From an uncultured Amylibacter sp. (GTDB lineage: Bacteria; Pseudomonadota; Alphaproteobacteria; Rhodobacterales; Rhodobacteraceae), in contig CAJIZV010000003.1 in assembly GCA_905181935.1 (NCBI GenBank), positions 589,908 through 653,907 of the forward strand: a stretch of DNA of 64,000 nt, read 5' to 3'. The notes beneath the pieces are model-generated. The model was not told the origin of the DNA. It saw only the letters and a program-made list of their open reading frames with translations, and ran no database searches. A program made the translations under genes and the position numbers. Shown here in pieces: positions 46,709-56,687 of this stretch (its first letter is position 1; each line of letters starts with the position of its first letter).

Positions 46709-47228
46709 ATTTTTATTAAAGTATTTTAATAATATTATATTTAAAGCTAGTTTATTAAATAGGTTGTTATACTTTCTACATAGTAAAAAATTACCTTTTT
46801 CATGACTTAGTACCCACTCACTGTAATTCCAAGAATGATCGCTTTTTCATAATATGATTTTCACGCTGTGTTGCACAACAGTAATAAAACAATGATTAAA
46901 TATCACATTGAAGGTTAATTGTGCGAATTTATAAGTTCTAAATTTATTTACTATGATTTTAATTATATCGCTATTATTTAAGTGCTTTAGTTTATTAACT
47001 AATAAAAAATTGTTTAAGATACTAATATAATTATATAAAAATTAAAATTTTGAATTTATATCACGAATAACTGTATGATATTATTTAATAAACAAATTTG
47101 CAATTCACTGATTTTATATTCATATTAATTAGCAACTTCACCCGATAGATCATTATAAATCTAAATTTTAGCGTGACAGTCTTTTTAGAATTGTGTCAGA
47201 AGCGTTTTAAATAAAAATGGAGAATATC
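46709..47228. other. AT-rich intergenic region before acuI
   Basis: About 520 bases with no convincing gene on either strand. The only symmetrical element noticed is TGTTG-CA-CAACA at 46869-46880, a possible operator, about 350 bases before acuI. The rest is low-complexity AT sequence. Confidence 0.5.
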
Positions 47229-48221
47229 ATGTCTTTTAATTCATTAATTGTTCGTAAAGACGAAGAAGGTCAAACTACAGCTTCTGTAGAACAAATAACT
47301 ACAGAGCAATTACCAGAGGGTAATGTTACGGTTGCAGTTGATTACTCTACGCTAAATTATAAAGATGGATTATGTATTGGATCAGGTGGGGGAATGGTAC
47401 GTAACTATCCACATATTCCAGGCATAGACATGGCTGGAGTGGTCGAAGCATCTGAAGATTCTAGGTATAAGGCCGGTGATCGTGTTGTCTTAACTGGCTG
47501 GCGTTATGGGGAAGCTCATTGGGGTGGATACTCTCAAAAAACACGTGTGAATGCAGATTGGCTGGTCGCTTTACCAGATGCAATTTCCACTAGACAAGCT
47601 ATGGCAGTAGGTACAGCAGGTATTACAGCAATGTTTTCTGTGATGGCATTAGAGGCGCACGGCTTGAAGCCTGAAGATGGGCCTGTCCTATTAACTGGTG
47701 CTGCGGGTGGTGTGGGTTCTATTGCGGCGGCAATCTTATCAAATCTTGGCTATGAAGTTACAGGTGTTACTGGACGCCCAGAAACTGCTGACTATTTAAA
47801 ATCTTTGGGTGTATCTCAGATTGTTGCGCGAGAAGAAATTAGTGAAACAGTTAAACGACCACTTGAAAGTGCAACTTGGGCTGGCTGTATCGATGCTGTT
47901 GGGGGGCAAATGTTAGCTCGGGTTTTAGGACAGATGAAATACGGTGCGTCCGTCGCTGCAGTTGGAAATGCAGGAGGTGTTGCTTTGCCAGCCAACGTGT
48001 TGCCTTTTTTATTACGTGGTGTAAATTTACTAGGCATCGACAGTGTAAATCGTCCACATGATAATCGTGTTGAAGCTTGGTCACGTATTGCAAAAGATCT
48101 ACCATTTGAGAAACTTGAAAGCATGATTGTGGAGGCTAAATTGTCCGACCTGCCGCAATTAGGACAGGATATACTTAAGGGTAAGGTTCAGGGGCGGATC
48201 GTTGTAGATGTTAACGTATAA
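47229..48221 (+). CDS. acuI: Acrylyl-CoA reductase (AcuI/YhdH family)
   Basis: NADPH-dependent medium-chain reductase that turns acrylyl-CoA into propionyl-CoA, removing toxic acrylate from DMSP breakdown or 3-hydroxypropionate metabolism. YhdH/AcuI traits: TLNYKDGLCIGSGGGMVRNYPHIPGIDMAGVVE, GWRYGEAHWGGYSQKTRV, VLLTGAAGGVGSIAAAILSNLGYEVTGVTGR and LLGIDSVNRPHDNR. No zinc ligands. ATG at 47229 follows GGAGA; an earlier ATG at 47217 adds four residues. 330 residues. No dmd genes are adjacent, so a DMSP role is only inferred from the family. Confidence 0.88.
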   Translation: MSFNSLIVRKDEEGQTTASVEQITTEQLPEGNVTVAVDYSTLNYKDGLCIGSGGGMVRNYPHIPGIDMAGVVEASEDSRYKAGDRVVLTGWRYGEAHWGGYSQKTRVNADWLVALPDAISTRQAMAVGTAGITAMFSVMALEAHGLKPEDGPVLLTGAAGGVGSIAAAILSNLGYEVTGVTGRPETADYLKSLGVSQIVAREEISETVKRPLESATWAGCIDAVGGQMLARVLGQMKYGASVAAVGNAGGVALPANVLPFLLRGVNLLGIDSVNRPHDNRVEAWSRIAKDLPFEKLESMIVEAKLSDLPQLGQDILKGKVQGRIVVDVNV

Positions 48222-48246
48222 TAATATGGCGGAATCTTAAATAATG

Positions 48247-48273
48247 GGCGTGGTTTTATGACTGCGCCTTTTT
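48247..48273 (+). terminator. Terminator after acuI
   Basis: GGCGTGG, loop TTTTATGA, CTGCGCC (seven pairs with two G-T wobbles), then TTTTT. It lies 26 bases past the acuI stop. Confidence 0.55.
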
Positions 48274-48370
48274 GAGTCTAATTTATTAATAATTTACTAT
48301 TGAAATATAGACATCATTAAGAGACTTTACCACAAAGGCCTCATTATGAACCCAAAGGAGTTAAATAAAT

Positions 48371-49594
48371 ATGAAACTTGATATCGATTATATTCGAAAG
48401 CAATTTCCTGCATTTGAGCAAAACTCCTTGCAAGGCCAAGCATTTTTTGAAAACGCGGGTGGTTCATATACATGTAAACCTGTAATTGATCGCCTGGCTA
48501 GATACTATAATGAACGTAAAGTTCAGCCTTATGCTCCTTACGAAGCATCGACTTTGGCTGGGGCTGAGATGGATGAAGCACGTGAACGCCTAGCTGGAAT
48601 TTTAGGAGTTGAAAACGACGAGGTTAGTTTTGGACCTTCCACGTCTCAAAACACTTATGTTTTAGCGCAAGCATTTGCTCAACATCTGAATGCAGGGGAT
48701 GCAATTATTGTCACCAATCAGGACCATGAGGCAAATACTGGCCCTTGGAGACGGCTTTCTGAACGTGGAATAGATGTTCGAGAATGGCAAATTGATAGTG
48801 AAACTGGAAATTTGAGCATTCAGGATCTTACCAATATGTTGGATGAAAAAGTAAAATTAGTTTGTTTTCCGCATTGTTCTAACATTGTTGGTGAAATTAA
48901 TGATGTACGTGAAATATGTGAAGTTATTCATGCTGCAGGAGCTTACAGCTGCGTAGATGGAGTGAGTTATGCTCCTCACGGTATTCCAAATGTTGGTGTG
49001 ATGGGCGCAGACATTTACTTATTTTCAGCTTATAAAACATTTGGCCCACACCAGGGTATTATGACAATTAGCCGTGAACTTGGTATGACGTTGCCAAATC
49101 AGGGGCATTATTTTAATGCCAACGATCTCTACAAGCGCTTCACTCCAGCAGGACCAGACCATGCACAAATTGCAGCCAGTGCTGGCATTGCAGACTATAT
49201 AGATGATGTTTATGGCCACCACACTACAGAAACAATAAATGCAAATGGCCGTGGCCAATTTGTTCATGACTTGTTTCGGGCTCATGAAACTGAATTACTG
49301 CAACCATTATTAGATTATTTAAGTGCTAAAAATTCAGTGAGGCTATTAGGTCCTTCTAAAGCAGCTAAAAAAGCACCAACAGTTGCAGTCGCATTAAAGG
49401 CCGATCCAGTTGGTGTCGCTACGAAATTAGCACAACATGGCATTATGGCAGGTGGAGGTGATTTTTATGCTGTTAGATGTTTGGAAGCTCAAGGAATTGA
49501 CCCTAACCATGGAGTTTTGCGGTTAAGTTTTGTACATTATACCAACAAAGCTGAGGTTGATAAATTAATTTCTGCTTTAGACCATGTTTTATAA
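48371..49594 (+). CDS. Class V aminotransferase (cysteine desulfurase-like)
   Basis: PLP enzyme of fold type I, class V. Visible: FENAGGSYTCKPVIDRLARYY, VSFGPSTSQNTYVLAQA, TNQDHEANTGPWRRL, CVDGVSYAPHGIPNVGVMGADIYLFSAYKTFGPHQGIM with the PLP Lys. The 407 residues align with the CsdA/SufS-like proteins often annotated as cysteine desulfurase-like, but the cysteine in the usual flexible active-site loop is not obvious, so another lyase or transaminase reaction is possible. An AAGGAG site precedes the ATG. It starts a run with photolyase and cfa. Confidence 0.78.
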   Translation: MKLDIDYIRKQFPAFEQNSLQGQAFFENAGGSYTCKPVIDRLARYYNERKVQPYAPYEASTLAGAEMDEARERLAGILGVENDEVSFGPSTSQNTYVLAQAFAQHLNAGDAIIVTNQDHEANTGPWRRLSERGIDVREWQIDSETGNLSIQDLTNMLDEKVKLVCFPHCSNIVGEINDVREICEVIHAAGAYSCVDGVSYAPHGIPNVGVMGADIYLFSAYKTFGPHQGIMTISRELGMTLPNQGHYFNANDLYKRFTPAGPDHAQIAASAGIADYIDDVYGHHTTETINANGRGQFVHDLFRAHETELLQPLLDYLSAKNSVRLLGPSKAAKKAPTVAVALKADPVGVATKLAQHGIMAGGGDFYAVRCLEAQGIDPNHGVLRLSFVHYTNKAEVDKLISALDHVL

Positions 49595-49638
49595 TCCAAA
49601 ACTTTACAACACACGTACATATATAAACGAGTTTTTAA

Positions 49639-51045
49639 ATGTCTGATGCCCCAATCATTGTTTGGTTTCGCCGTGACCTCCGAGTTAGTGATCATCCTTC
49701 TTTAAGTGCAGCGCAAGCAACTGGGCGTCCTGTTATTCCATTGTTTATTTTGGACGAAGTTGTTGAAACATTGGGTGCTGCTGCTAAGTGGCGTATGGGC
49801 CTGGGCATAGATCACTTCCAGAAAACCATAGCAAAAATAGGCAGTAAACTTATTCTGCGCCGTGGAAAAGCGGTTGATGTATTATTAGACTTGATTGCTG
49901 AAACTGGTGCAGGTGAAGTATATTGGTCTCGAGCATATGATCCGGCATCCATAGCACGTGATACTGAAGTTAAAGCCAACTTAAAGGGCATTAGTTTTAC
50001 GGGTCACCTTTTGTATGAGCCGTGGTTGCCAAAAACAAAAGTTGGGGAAAATTTTAAGGTATATACTCCTTTCTGGCGGCACGTTCGTGCTGGGTTTGAT
50101 ATAGATGCCCCACTGCCAGCTGTAACGCATTTGTGTATACCAAGTGAGTGGCCAAAATCAGATGTGTTATTAGACTGGAAAATGTCAGCTAATATGCATA
50201 GAGGAAGTACCGTAGTTGCCAAGTTTGTGCATGTTGGAGAACGAGCAGCAGTTATTAGGTTAAATAAGTTCCTAGATACCGCTGTTGAAGGTTATAAATC
50301 TGACCGGGATTTTCCAATGAAGCCTGCAACGTCAGGATTGTCTGAAAATTTAACTTATGGTGAAATTTCACCTCGTACAGTTTTTAATGCAGGCCAGTTA
50401 GCACTTGAACAAGGTAAACAAGGCGCTGAACATTTTCTTAAAGAGCTTGTATGGCGTGAGTTTGCCTATCACCTACTATGGAATTTTCCAAAATTAGATG
50501 AAATCTGTTGGCGCCGTGAATGGGAAGATTTTTCTTGGCGAGGAGAAAATTCTGATGCAACTGCCTGGAAGCAAGGGCGCACAGGGCAGAGTTTTGTTGA
50601 TGCTGGAATGCGCGAATTATATACCACTGGAACTATGCACAATCGTTTGAGAATGATTGTAGGTTCATATTTAACAAAGCATCTGCAGACAGATTGGCGA
50701 GTTGGATTAAAATGGTTTGAAGACTGCTTAATTGATTGGGATCCTGCAGCTAACGCAATGGGTTGGCAATGGATCGCGGGTTGTGGGCCTGATGCTGCAC
50801 CTTACTTTAGGGTTTTTAATCCAGGCCTACAGTCAGAAAAATTTGATAAAGATGAAGGCTACCGGAACACTTGGTTGCACACTGGTAAACATGTTAATGC
50901 GCAGGCTTTTTTTGATGCTATCCCAATATCTTGGGAGTTAACTCCTGATACAAAAAATATCACAGAGATTATTGAATTATCTCAAGGTAGAAAACGTGCT
51001 TTAGACGCATACAGCTTTTTTAAAGAGCGCCAGACGCAAAAATAA
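49639..51045 (+). CDS. phrB: Deoxyribodipyrimidine photolyase
   Basis: Light-driven repair of cyclobutane pyrimidine dimers using FAD. N-terminal antenna domain: IVWFRRDLRVSDHPSLSAA; C-terminal FAD domain: LSENLTYGEISPRTVF, FLKELVWREFAYHLLWNFP, MHNRLRMIVGSYLTKHLQTDWR and WDPAANAMGWQWIAGCGPDAAPYFRVFNP. The tryptophan triad lies in these segments. 468 residues fits class I CPD photolyase. It sits 44 bases before cfa, an arrangement seen in other marine alphaproteobacteria. Sensible for a sunlit-water organism. Confidence 0.93.
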   Translation: MSDAPIIVWFRRDLRVSDHPSLSAAQATGRPVIPLFILDEVVETLGAAAKWRMGLGIDHFQKTIAKIGSKLILRRGKAVDVLLDLIAETGAGEVYWSRAYDPASIARDTEVKANLKGISFTGHLLYEPWLPKTKVGENFKVYTPFWRHVRAGFDIDAPLPAVTHLCIPSEWPKSDVLLDWKMSANMHRGSTVVAKFVHVGERAAVIRLNKFLDTAVEGYKSDRDFPMKPATSGLSENLTYGEISPRTVFNAGQLALEQGKQGAEHFLKELVWREFAYHLLWNFPKLDEICWRREWEDFSWRGENSDATAWKQGRTGQSFVDAGMRELYTTGTMHNRLRMIVGSYLTKHLQTDWRVGLKWFEDCLIDWDPAANAMGWQWIAGCGPDAAPYFRVFNPGLQSEKFDKDEGYRNTWLHTGKHVNAQAFFDAIPISWELTPDTKNITEIIELSQGRKRALDAYSFFKERQTQK

Positions 51046-51089
51046 TTGCGTTATTAAAATATATTACTAAGCTTTAAAGTGAGAAAAGT

Positions 51090-52322
51090 ATGAGTGGTTC
51101 AATGAAAATGGATATTTTTACATCTACACAAGATCAAAAAGGGCTACCGCGTTACTTTAGGCATGTCTTTAAGATTCTAAGCAGCATTAAGATTGGTACT
51201 GTTGAAGTTAGCCTGCCAGATGGGCGTATTTTTAAGGCGGAGGGATTAAAAGGTGGTTCGGTTGCACGCATTAATGTTATAGATCCAGACTGTTTTTCTC
51301 GATTAGTCCGTGATGGGGACATCGGATTTTTAGAAGCCTATATGGATGCTCAATGGGCAACACCAGACTTACAGTGCTTTATGGATGTGATTTTTCAAAA
51401 TTTTCATCAATTGGTAACCAGTTTTCCTGGAGCAGGATTGGTCAAAATGTTTGAAAAGTTACGGCATTGGCTGAACTCAAATAGTAAACGCCAAGCTAGA
51501 AAAAATATTTCATATCATTACGATCTAGGAAATAAATTTTATGGACTTTGGTTAGACAAAACGATGACTTATTCGTCGGCGTTATATAAAACTAAACGAG
51601 AGAATCTTGATGTAGCTCAAACTCAAAAGTATGCGCAAATGTGTGATGAAATTGGTATAAAAGAAGGTGATCATATTTTGGAAATTGGTTGCGGTTGGGG
51701 TGGTTTTGCAGAGTATGCTGCAGGCCAGCGTGGTGCAAAGGTAAAGGGGTTAACTATTTCTCAGGAACAACATGATTTTGCAGTTGCTAGGATAGAGCGC
51801 GCTGGGTTGAGCCAACAGGTCGAAATTGTGATGCAAGATTATCGTGATGAGAGTGCAAAGTATGATGGTATTGCCTCAATTGAGATGTTTGAGGCTGTGG
51901 GAGAAAAGTATTGGCCGGTATACTTCAATAAAGTAAATGCATGTTTGAAACCTAATGCAAAGGCGACCTTGCAAATTATAACTGTACCGGAAGACAGATT
52001 TAATGATTATCGAAATTCAGTAGATTTTATTCAAAAGTACATTTTTCCTGGTGGTATGTTGCCGACAGAAGCTAAGCTTAAAGGTGAAATAGATCGTGTA
52101 GGTTTAGAATTTGAAAATATTATAGAGTTTGGGCATAGTTACTCGACAACTCTGCGTAGATGGTTTGATACTTTTAACGCTAAATGGCCTGATATTTCCC
52201 CAATGGGTTTTGATGACCGATTTCGCCGAATGTGGAATGTATATTTGACTGGGTGTGCTTCTTCTTTTGAGTTTAATAGGACTGGATTAATACAAATAAC
52301 AATGAAAAAACCTTTGTCGTAA
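51090..52322 (+). CDS. cfa: Cyclopropane-fatty-acyl-phospholipid synthase
   Basis: SAM-dependent enzyme that adds a methylene bridge across double bonds in membrane lipids. After an N-terminal lipid-binding region come NISYHYDLGNKFYGLWLDKTMTYSSALY and the SAM site ILEIGCGWGGFAEYAA; IASIEMFEAVGEKYWPVYF and FIQKYIFPGGMLPT are family marks. 410 residues, full length. It probably belongs with the upstream photolyase. Related enzymes make other lipid modifications, but the motifs are those of Cfa. Confidence 0.92.
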   Translation: MSGSMKMDIFTSTQDQKGLPRYFRHVFKILSSIKIGTVEVSLPDGRIFKAEGLKGGSVARINVIDPDCFSRLVRDGDIGFLEAYMDAQWATPDLQCFMDVIFQNFHQLVTSFPGAGLVKMFEKLRHWLNSNSKRQARKNISYHYDLGNKFYGLWLDKTMTYSSALYKTKRENLDVAQTQKYAQMCDEIGIKEGDHILEIGCGWGGFAEYAAGQRGAKVKGLTISQEQHDFAVARIERAGLSQQVEIVMQDYRDESAKYDGIASIEMFEAVGEKYWPVYFNKVNACLKPNAKATLQIITVPEDRFNDYRNSVDFIQKYIFPGGMLPTEAKLKGEIDRVGLEFENIIEFGHSYSTTLRRWFDTFNAKWPDISPMGFDDRFRRMWNVYLTGCASSFEFNRTGLIQITMKKPLS

Positions 52323-52451
52323 TGTAAGTTATTATACGCCAAGCACCATACTTAGTATAGCTGGCATAGTAAATTATAACTTGCTATACATATTATAACC
52401 CTTTGATTGCAGTAGTTTTTGATGCTGTTAATTTTACTACAGGAATATTTG

Positions 52452-53486
52452 ATGAATTGTTATCCTGATTTACCTCAAGCTGTTGGTAACACGCCTCTCA
52501 TACGCTTAAAAAAAGCGTCCGAAATTACTGGTTGTGATATTTATGGTAAAGCTGAGTTTTTAAACCCCGGGCAATCGGTTAAAGACCGCGCCGCACTCGG
52601 CATTATTAAAGAAGCTATAAAAAGTGGTAAATTACAGCCGGGGGGCACAATTGTTGAAGGTACTGCTGGGAATACTGGTATAGGCTTAGCTCTGGTTGGA
52701 AATGCAATGGGGTTTAAGACTGTAATTGTAATTCCTGATACACAAAGCCAAGAAAAAAAAGATATGTTGCGTCTGGTTGGAGCTGTTTTGGTTGAAGTTC
52801 CTGCTAAGCCCTACAAAGATCCAAATAACTATGTAAAATATTCTGCACGTCTAGCCGAAAAACTGGCAAAGACAGAACCAAATGGTGCAATATGGGCTAA
52901 CCAGTTTGATAATGTAGCAAACCGAGATGCACATATAACTTCAACTGCTCCAGAAATATGGAACCAAACAGATGGCAATGTTGATGGATTTATTTGTGCC
53001 GTAGGATCTGGAGGGACTTTGGCGGGGGTTGCAGTTGGTTTGCGAGAAAAAAATAAGGAAGTGAAGATTGGCATTGCTGATCCTGACGGTGCCGCTCTCT
53101 ATAACTATTATACGAATGGTGAGTTGAAGTCTGAAGGTTCTTCTATTTCTGAAGGTATAGGGCAGGGCCGTATAACTGCTAATCTTGAAGGACTATCAGT
53201 CGATATGGCATATAATATTTCAGATAAAGAAGCTCTGCCAATCGTATTTGATCTTCTTAATGAAGAGGGGCTTTGTATGGGTGGTTCCACTGGTATTAAC
53301 ATTGCAGGTGCCATTAGAATGGCAAAAGAGATGGGACCTGGGCACACAATTGTGACAATTTTATGTGACGTAGGGAACCGCTACCAATCAAAACTATACA
53401 ATCCAGCTTTTCTGGAGGCAAAAGGCCTGCCAGTGCCAACATGGCTGGCTAATACACCACGTATCATCCCAGCAGTTTTTGAATAG
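52452..53486 (+). CDS. cysK: Cysteine synthase A (O-acetylserine sulfhydrylase)
   Basis: PLP enzyme (fold type II) making cysteine from O-acetylserine and sulfide. DLPQAVGNTPLIRLKKAS is the start signature; LNPGQSVKDRAALGII has the PLP Lys; VEGTAGNTGIGLALVG is the substrate loop; FICAVGSGGTLAGVAVGL holds the phosphate-binding Gly/Ser region. 344 residues, somewhat longer than E. coli CysK at the C-terminus, as in many alphaproteobacteria. ATG at 52452 has AGGA upstream; the longer frame from 52419 adds unmatched residues. It is nine bases before the MscS gene. Confidence 0.9.
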   Translation: MNCYPDLPQAVGNTPLIRLKKASEITGCDIYGKAEFLNPGQSVKDRAALGIIKEAIKSGKLQPGGTIVEGTAGNTGIGLALVGNAMGFKTVIVIPDTQSQEKKDMLRLVGAVLVEVPAKPYKDPNNYVKYSARLAEKLAKTEPNGAIWANQFDNVANRDAHITSTAPEIWNQTDGNVDGFICAVGSGGTLAGVAVGLREKNKEVKIGIADPDGAALYNYYTNGELKSEGSSISEGIGQGRITANLEGLSVDMAYNISDKEALPIVFDLLNEEGLCMGGSTGINIAGAIRMAKEMGPGHTIVTILCDVGNRYQSKLYNPAFLEAKGLPVPTWLANTPRIIPAVFE

Positions 53487-53494
53487 GAAAAATC

Positions 53495-55849
53495 ATGCTC
53501 CTTAAAAATACTTTCGCAAGAATATTGATGACTTTGATGTTATTGTTTGCACCTTTAAGTGCAATTTCACAAACTTCATTTGATGTTTCTATTTTTAACG
53601 AACTAACCTTGAGAGCTGAAAACGCAATTTATACTGGCCAAACATCAAGCGCTGCATTGGAAAACTTAAGATCTTCACTTTCTGTTGCTCGTTCAGCAGC
53701 CTTAGAGGCGCAAAGTGCGCGTTCTGGCAGGGCTAAGATAATCTCTGAACAGATTGATGCCTTAGGACCTGTCCCGTCTGATGCGACAACGGAAGCACAA
53801 GATGTAGCTGCTTTGAGATTGGCATTGAATAAACAACTGGCAGAAGCTCGCGCACCCTTAATTGTTGCGCAAGAAGCATTCCAGCGTGCTGATGGTCTAA
53901 TATCTGAAATTGATAAAACTATTCGTAAACGAACCACATCGGTATTGTTAGAGTTAGGTGAATCTCCATTAAACCCAGCAACTTGGGGCCCTACAGCTAT
54001 AGCTGTAAAAAATTATTTTAAACAATTAAAAAATGAAATGGCCGTATCATTCACTAGCTCCAGTTCAAAGACTATACGATCAAATAATTTACCAGGAATT
54101 ATTGTTTTAATAGTAATGGGTCTATTTCTTTTATTTCCTGCCACACAATATGTGTCTGCTAGGATGAATGCGGCATCATTTAAGCAACGAACTACTTCCA
54201 AAAATATTGTGCAATTAGCATTGTCATTTCTAATCTTTATACTGCCTTTAGTTGGGTTTATTAGTTTAATTAAATCAGTCGAACTAGCAAATATATTTGG
54301 GTATCGTGGTGATGCGATGATGCAAGCTCTGCCTGCTATGAGTTTTGCTATTTTTGGATTTAATTGGTTGGGTCGCAATCTATTTGTAGCAAATGGCCCT
54401 GCACGTGAACTAACTCGTATTAAGCAGAATAGTTTATCGAGCGCATATAATATGACGCTTTTAATGGGGGTAATTCTAGGGTCTTATTGGCTTTTAAATG
54501 CATTACAACAAGGTGCTGGATTTTCAAATACTATTATGGCTGTCTTGAATTTTCCATTAGTTTTAATTGGTGGTTATGGCTTAATATTGTTTGCTAGCAA
54601 AGTGCGCGCATATCGTGCCAGTTTAATTGTTAAAAGTGAAATAACACCAATATCTGATAAACTTACCTTTATTTTGTATGCCTTAACAATGTCTGCAGGA
54701 ATAATAGGTCCACTGGCATCTGGCATCGGATATAGCAATATTGGCGCTATGCTAGTATTTTCAACAATTTTAACTCTAGCTGTGCTGACTGGCTTTTTTG
54801 TCATGTATGCATTAGTGGCGCTATTTGTTTCTGATGCAGCTTTTGAAGATAACAATAATAATAATAAAATTGCATCTGCTAAAGGTGGTTTATTTCGAGT
54901 TTTTTTAGCATTTGGTTTTGCTTGTCTTGCATTGCCAATTTTAGCATTGATTTGGGGTGCACGCGTAACTGACCTACAAGATGTTTGGTTAAGTCTTAGT
55001 GAAGGTGTAGTAATGGGTGATACAAGAATTTCATTCACTGATTTTCTGACATTCGTAATCATATTTTCAATTGGCTACACTATAACTCGATTAATTCAAT
55101 CTGCATTAAGATCTGCTGTACTACCAAATACAAAAATTGAAATAGGAGCACAAAATGCTCTTGTTACAGGGGTTGGATATATTGGATTATTTTTCGCTGC
55201 ATTATTTGCCATTACATCAACCGGTTTAGACCTATCGAGCCTAGCGATTGTCGCTGGTGCACTGTCTGTTGGAATTGGTTTTGGCTTGCAAGCTATTGTT
55301 TCTAATTTTCTGTCTGGAATAATCTTATTAGTAGAACGTCCTATCAAAGTAGGTGATTGGATCTCAGTTGGATCTTATTCTGGGTACGTTAGTAAGATTG
55401 CAGTTAGAGCAACAACAATTGATACTTTTGATCAATCAAATGTGATTATTCCTAATGCTGATTTTATCTCAGGTACAGTCACAAACATGACGCACCTGAG
55501 CAAACGTGGTCGTGTTAAGGTGCCTGTTGGAGTTGCTTATGACAGTGATCCTGTGCGTGTAAAGGAAATACTTATGGAAATTATTTCTGCCAATACTAAT
55601 ATTTTAAAAACGCCAAATCCTGTTGTTTTCTTACTCGGTTTTGGAGCAGATAGTATTGATTTTGAAATTCGTGGAATATTACGTGATGTAAATTCAATCA
55701 CATCTACTAGATCAGATGTTAACTTTGAAATCCTTCGGCGCTTTGCTGAAGAAGGTATTGAAATCCCATTTGGGCAGCGAGATATTACTATTAAAAATGC
55801 AGCAGAACTAGGAAACGCATTCCAAAGTAAGATCAGTAAAAAAACTTAG
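53495..55849 (+). CDS. Large mechanosensitive channel of the MscS family (DUF3772 type)
   Basis: Inner-membrane channel of 784 residues relieving osmotic pressure. A signal peptide (MLLKNTFARILMTLMLLFAPLSAIS) leads a helical periplasmic domain of about 170 residues rich in Ala/Gln/Arg; then about 10 membrane helices; the C-terminal MscS core has TSTGLDLSSLAIVAGALSVGIGFGLQAIVSNFLSGIILLVERPIKVGDWI and the beta domain VIIPNADFISGTVTNM. Like MscK it is far larger than MscS itself. It may be co-transcribed with cysK (eight-base gap), without a clear functional tie. Confidence 0.9.
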   Translation: MLLKNTFARILMTLMLLFAPLSAISQTSFDVSIFNELTLRAENAIYTGQTSSAALENLRSSLSVARSAALEAQSARSGRAKIISEQIDALGPVPSDATTEAQDVAALRLALNKQLAEARAPLIVAQEAFQRADGLISEIDKTIRKRTTSVLLELGESPLNPATWGPTAIAVKNYFKQLKNEMAVSFTSSSSKTIRSNNLPGIIVLIVMGLFLLFPATQYVSARMNAASFKQRTTSKNIVQLALSFLIFILPLVGFISLIKSVELANIFGYRGDAMMQALPAMSFAIFGFNWLGRNLFVANGPARELTRIKQNSLSSAYNMTLLMGVILGSYWLLNALQQGAGFSNTIMAVLNFPLVLIGGYGLILFASKVRAYRASLIVKSEITPISDKLTFILYALTMSAGIIGPLASGIGYSNIGAMLVFSTILTLAVLTGFFVMYALVALFVSDAAFEDNNNNNKIASAKGGLFRVFLAFGFACLALPILALIWGARVTDLQDVWLSLSEGVVMGDTRISFTDFLTFVIIFSIGYTITRLIQSALRSAVLPNTKIEIGAQNALVTGVGYIGLFFAALFAITSTGLDLSSLAIVAGALSVGIGFGLQAIVSNFLSGIILLVERPIKVGDWISVGSYSGYVSKIAVRATTIDTFDQSNVIIPNADFISGTVTNMTHLSKRGRVKVPVGVAYDSDPVRVKEILMEIISANTNILKTPNPVVFLLGFGADSIDFEIRGILRDVNSITSTRSDVNFEILRRFAEEGIEIPFGQRDITIKNAAELGNAFQSKISKKT

Positions 55850-55896
55850 AGTTTTTCACTTGCTCAGTTAAGTTGAGCGGTGTAAATGCCCTTTAC

Positions 55897-55986
55897 GGAC
55901 AGGTGGCCGAGTGGTCGAAGGCGCACGCCTGGAAAGTGTGTAGGCGGGTGACCGTCTCCAGGGTTCGAATCCCTGTCTGTCCGCCA
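55897..55986 (+). tRNA. tRNA-Ser (anticodon GGA)
   Basis: A complete class II tRNA with encoded CCA. Acceptor stem GGACAGG/TCTGTCC closes with a G-T wobble; D arm TGGCCGAGTGG; anticodon arm CACGC-CTGGAAA-GTGTG with GGA; variable arm; T arm CAGGG-TTCGAAT-CCCTG; discriminator G. It reads UCC and UCU codons. The 3' end is a frequent target for integrases, and decayed mobile DNA starts directly after it. Confidence 0.97.
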
Positions 55987-56522
55987 CTTACTGGCTTTAA
56001 GCAATTGTTTTACATCAATAAAGTATAATTTTTATATACTTACCCACAACACTACCCACAATGAAGTGATGGAAGGTATATCTAGAAATGCGCACGCGCC
56101 TGCGCGTCGATGTCATGTTCATGGTGTACTATGGTTATCTATTCACAAGGATTGCTGATGTTAAGAAGATATCAACAACCACTTCAATCATGAAAGACAT
56201 CTCGAAAACAGACAGACTTACAAACAAAAACGCAGTGCTGCTCTCATGGAGTGGTTTAAAATCTGCGCTTCATAGATCTATGTGATCGTGGCACTTTGAT
56301 ACGTGTTAGGCTTTATTTGACAACACCGAAGCCAGTGTTATGAAATTACTAGGGTGGGGGGATTAATCACGACCACACTTTAATAACCGGTCAATTCGTG
56401 CAATGCGCTTCTTGGTTTAAGATGTGGCGGATTTGGTCGCAGGAGAATGAACTTGTTACTTGTTTTGTTAGACAATAAAGTTATTTCACAAAATTATTTT
56501 TCTTACGGTAGGTTTTAATTCT
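55987..56522. other. Decayed, gene-poor DNA after tRNA-Ser
   Basis: About 535 bases without a convincing intact gene. ACCCACA occurs twice (56041-56060 region), as is often found next to integrase genes. A 65-codon frame (56088-56285, MRTRLRVDVMFMVYYGYLFT...) has no recognisable match, though RIADVKK faintly recalls integrase N-termini. Together with the scrap that follows, this looks like an eroded integration zone. Confidence 0.4.
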
Positions 56523-56669
56523 ATGTCACGTCTTACTGATCTTATAGCACAAGCCAAAGCCAAGGATGCAAGCCTTGGGAACGAGCTGGATGCTGGCTTA
56601 AGGCGTAAAGTTTATGCTGATTACATCGTCTGTATCAAACGCATAAAATGGTTTTCAGAAGCAATGTAA
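56523..56669 (+). pseudogene. N-terminal scrap of a type III-like DNA methyltransferase
   Basis: A 48-codon frame beginning MSRLTDLIAQAKAKDASLG, which I recall as the N-terminus of site-specific (type III Mod-like) adenine methyltransferases in Rhodobacterales. After about 24 residues the sequence (GLRRKVYADYIVCIKRIKWF) departs and stops at 56669. No methyltransferase motifs remain. It points to a lost restriction-modification or phage-defence gene at this tRNA site. The recognition rests on memory of the family start. Confidence 0.5.
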
Positions 56670-56687
56670 AATGGCAAAACGGTCTTG

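Noticed and set aside
46869..46880. TGTTG-CA-CAACA as the AcuR operator for acuI
   Set aside because: It is about 350 bases from the start codon and no acuR gene is adjacent; kept only as a note in the intergenic entry.
54574..55062. Minus-strand frame of 162 codons inside the MscS gene
   Set aside because: Antisense of a well-conserved membrane protein; composition reflects the reversed hydrophobic codons.
56088..56285. 65-codon frame near the tRNA as an integrase gene
   Set aside because: Only a faint resemblance to integrase N-termini (RIADVKK) and no catalytic residues; described as decayed DNA instead.
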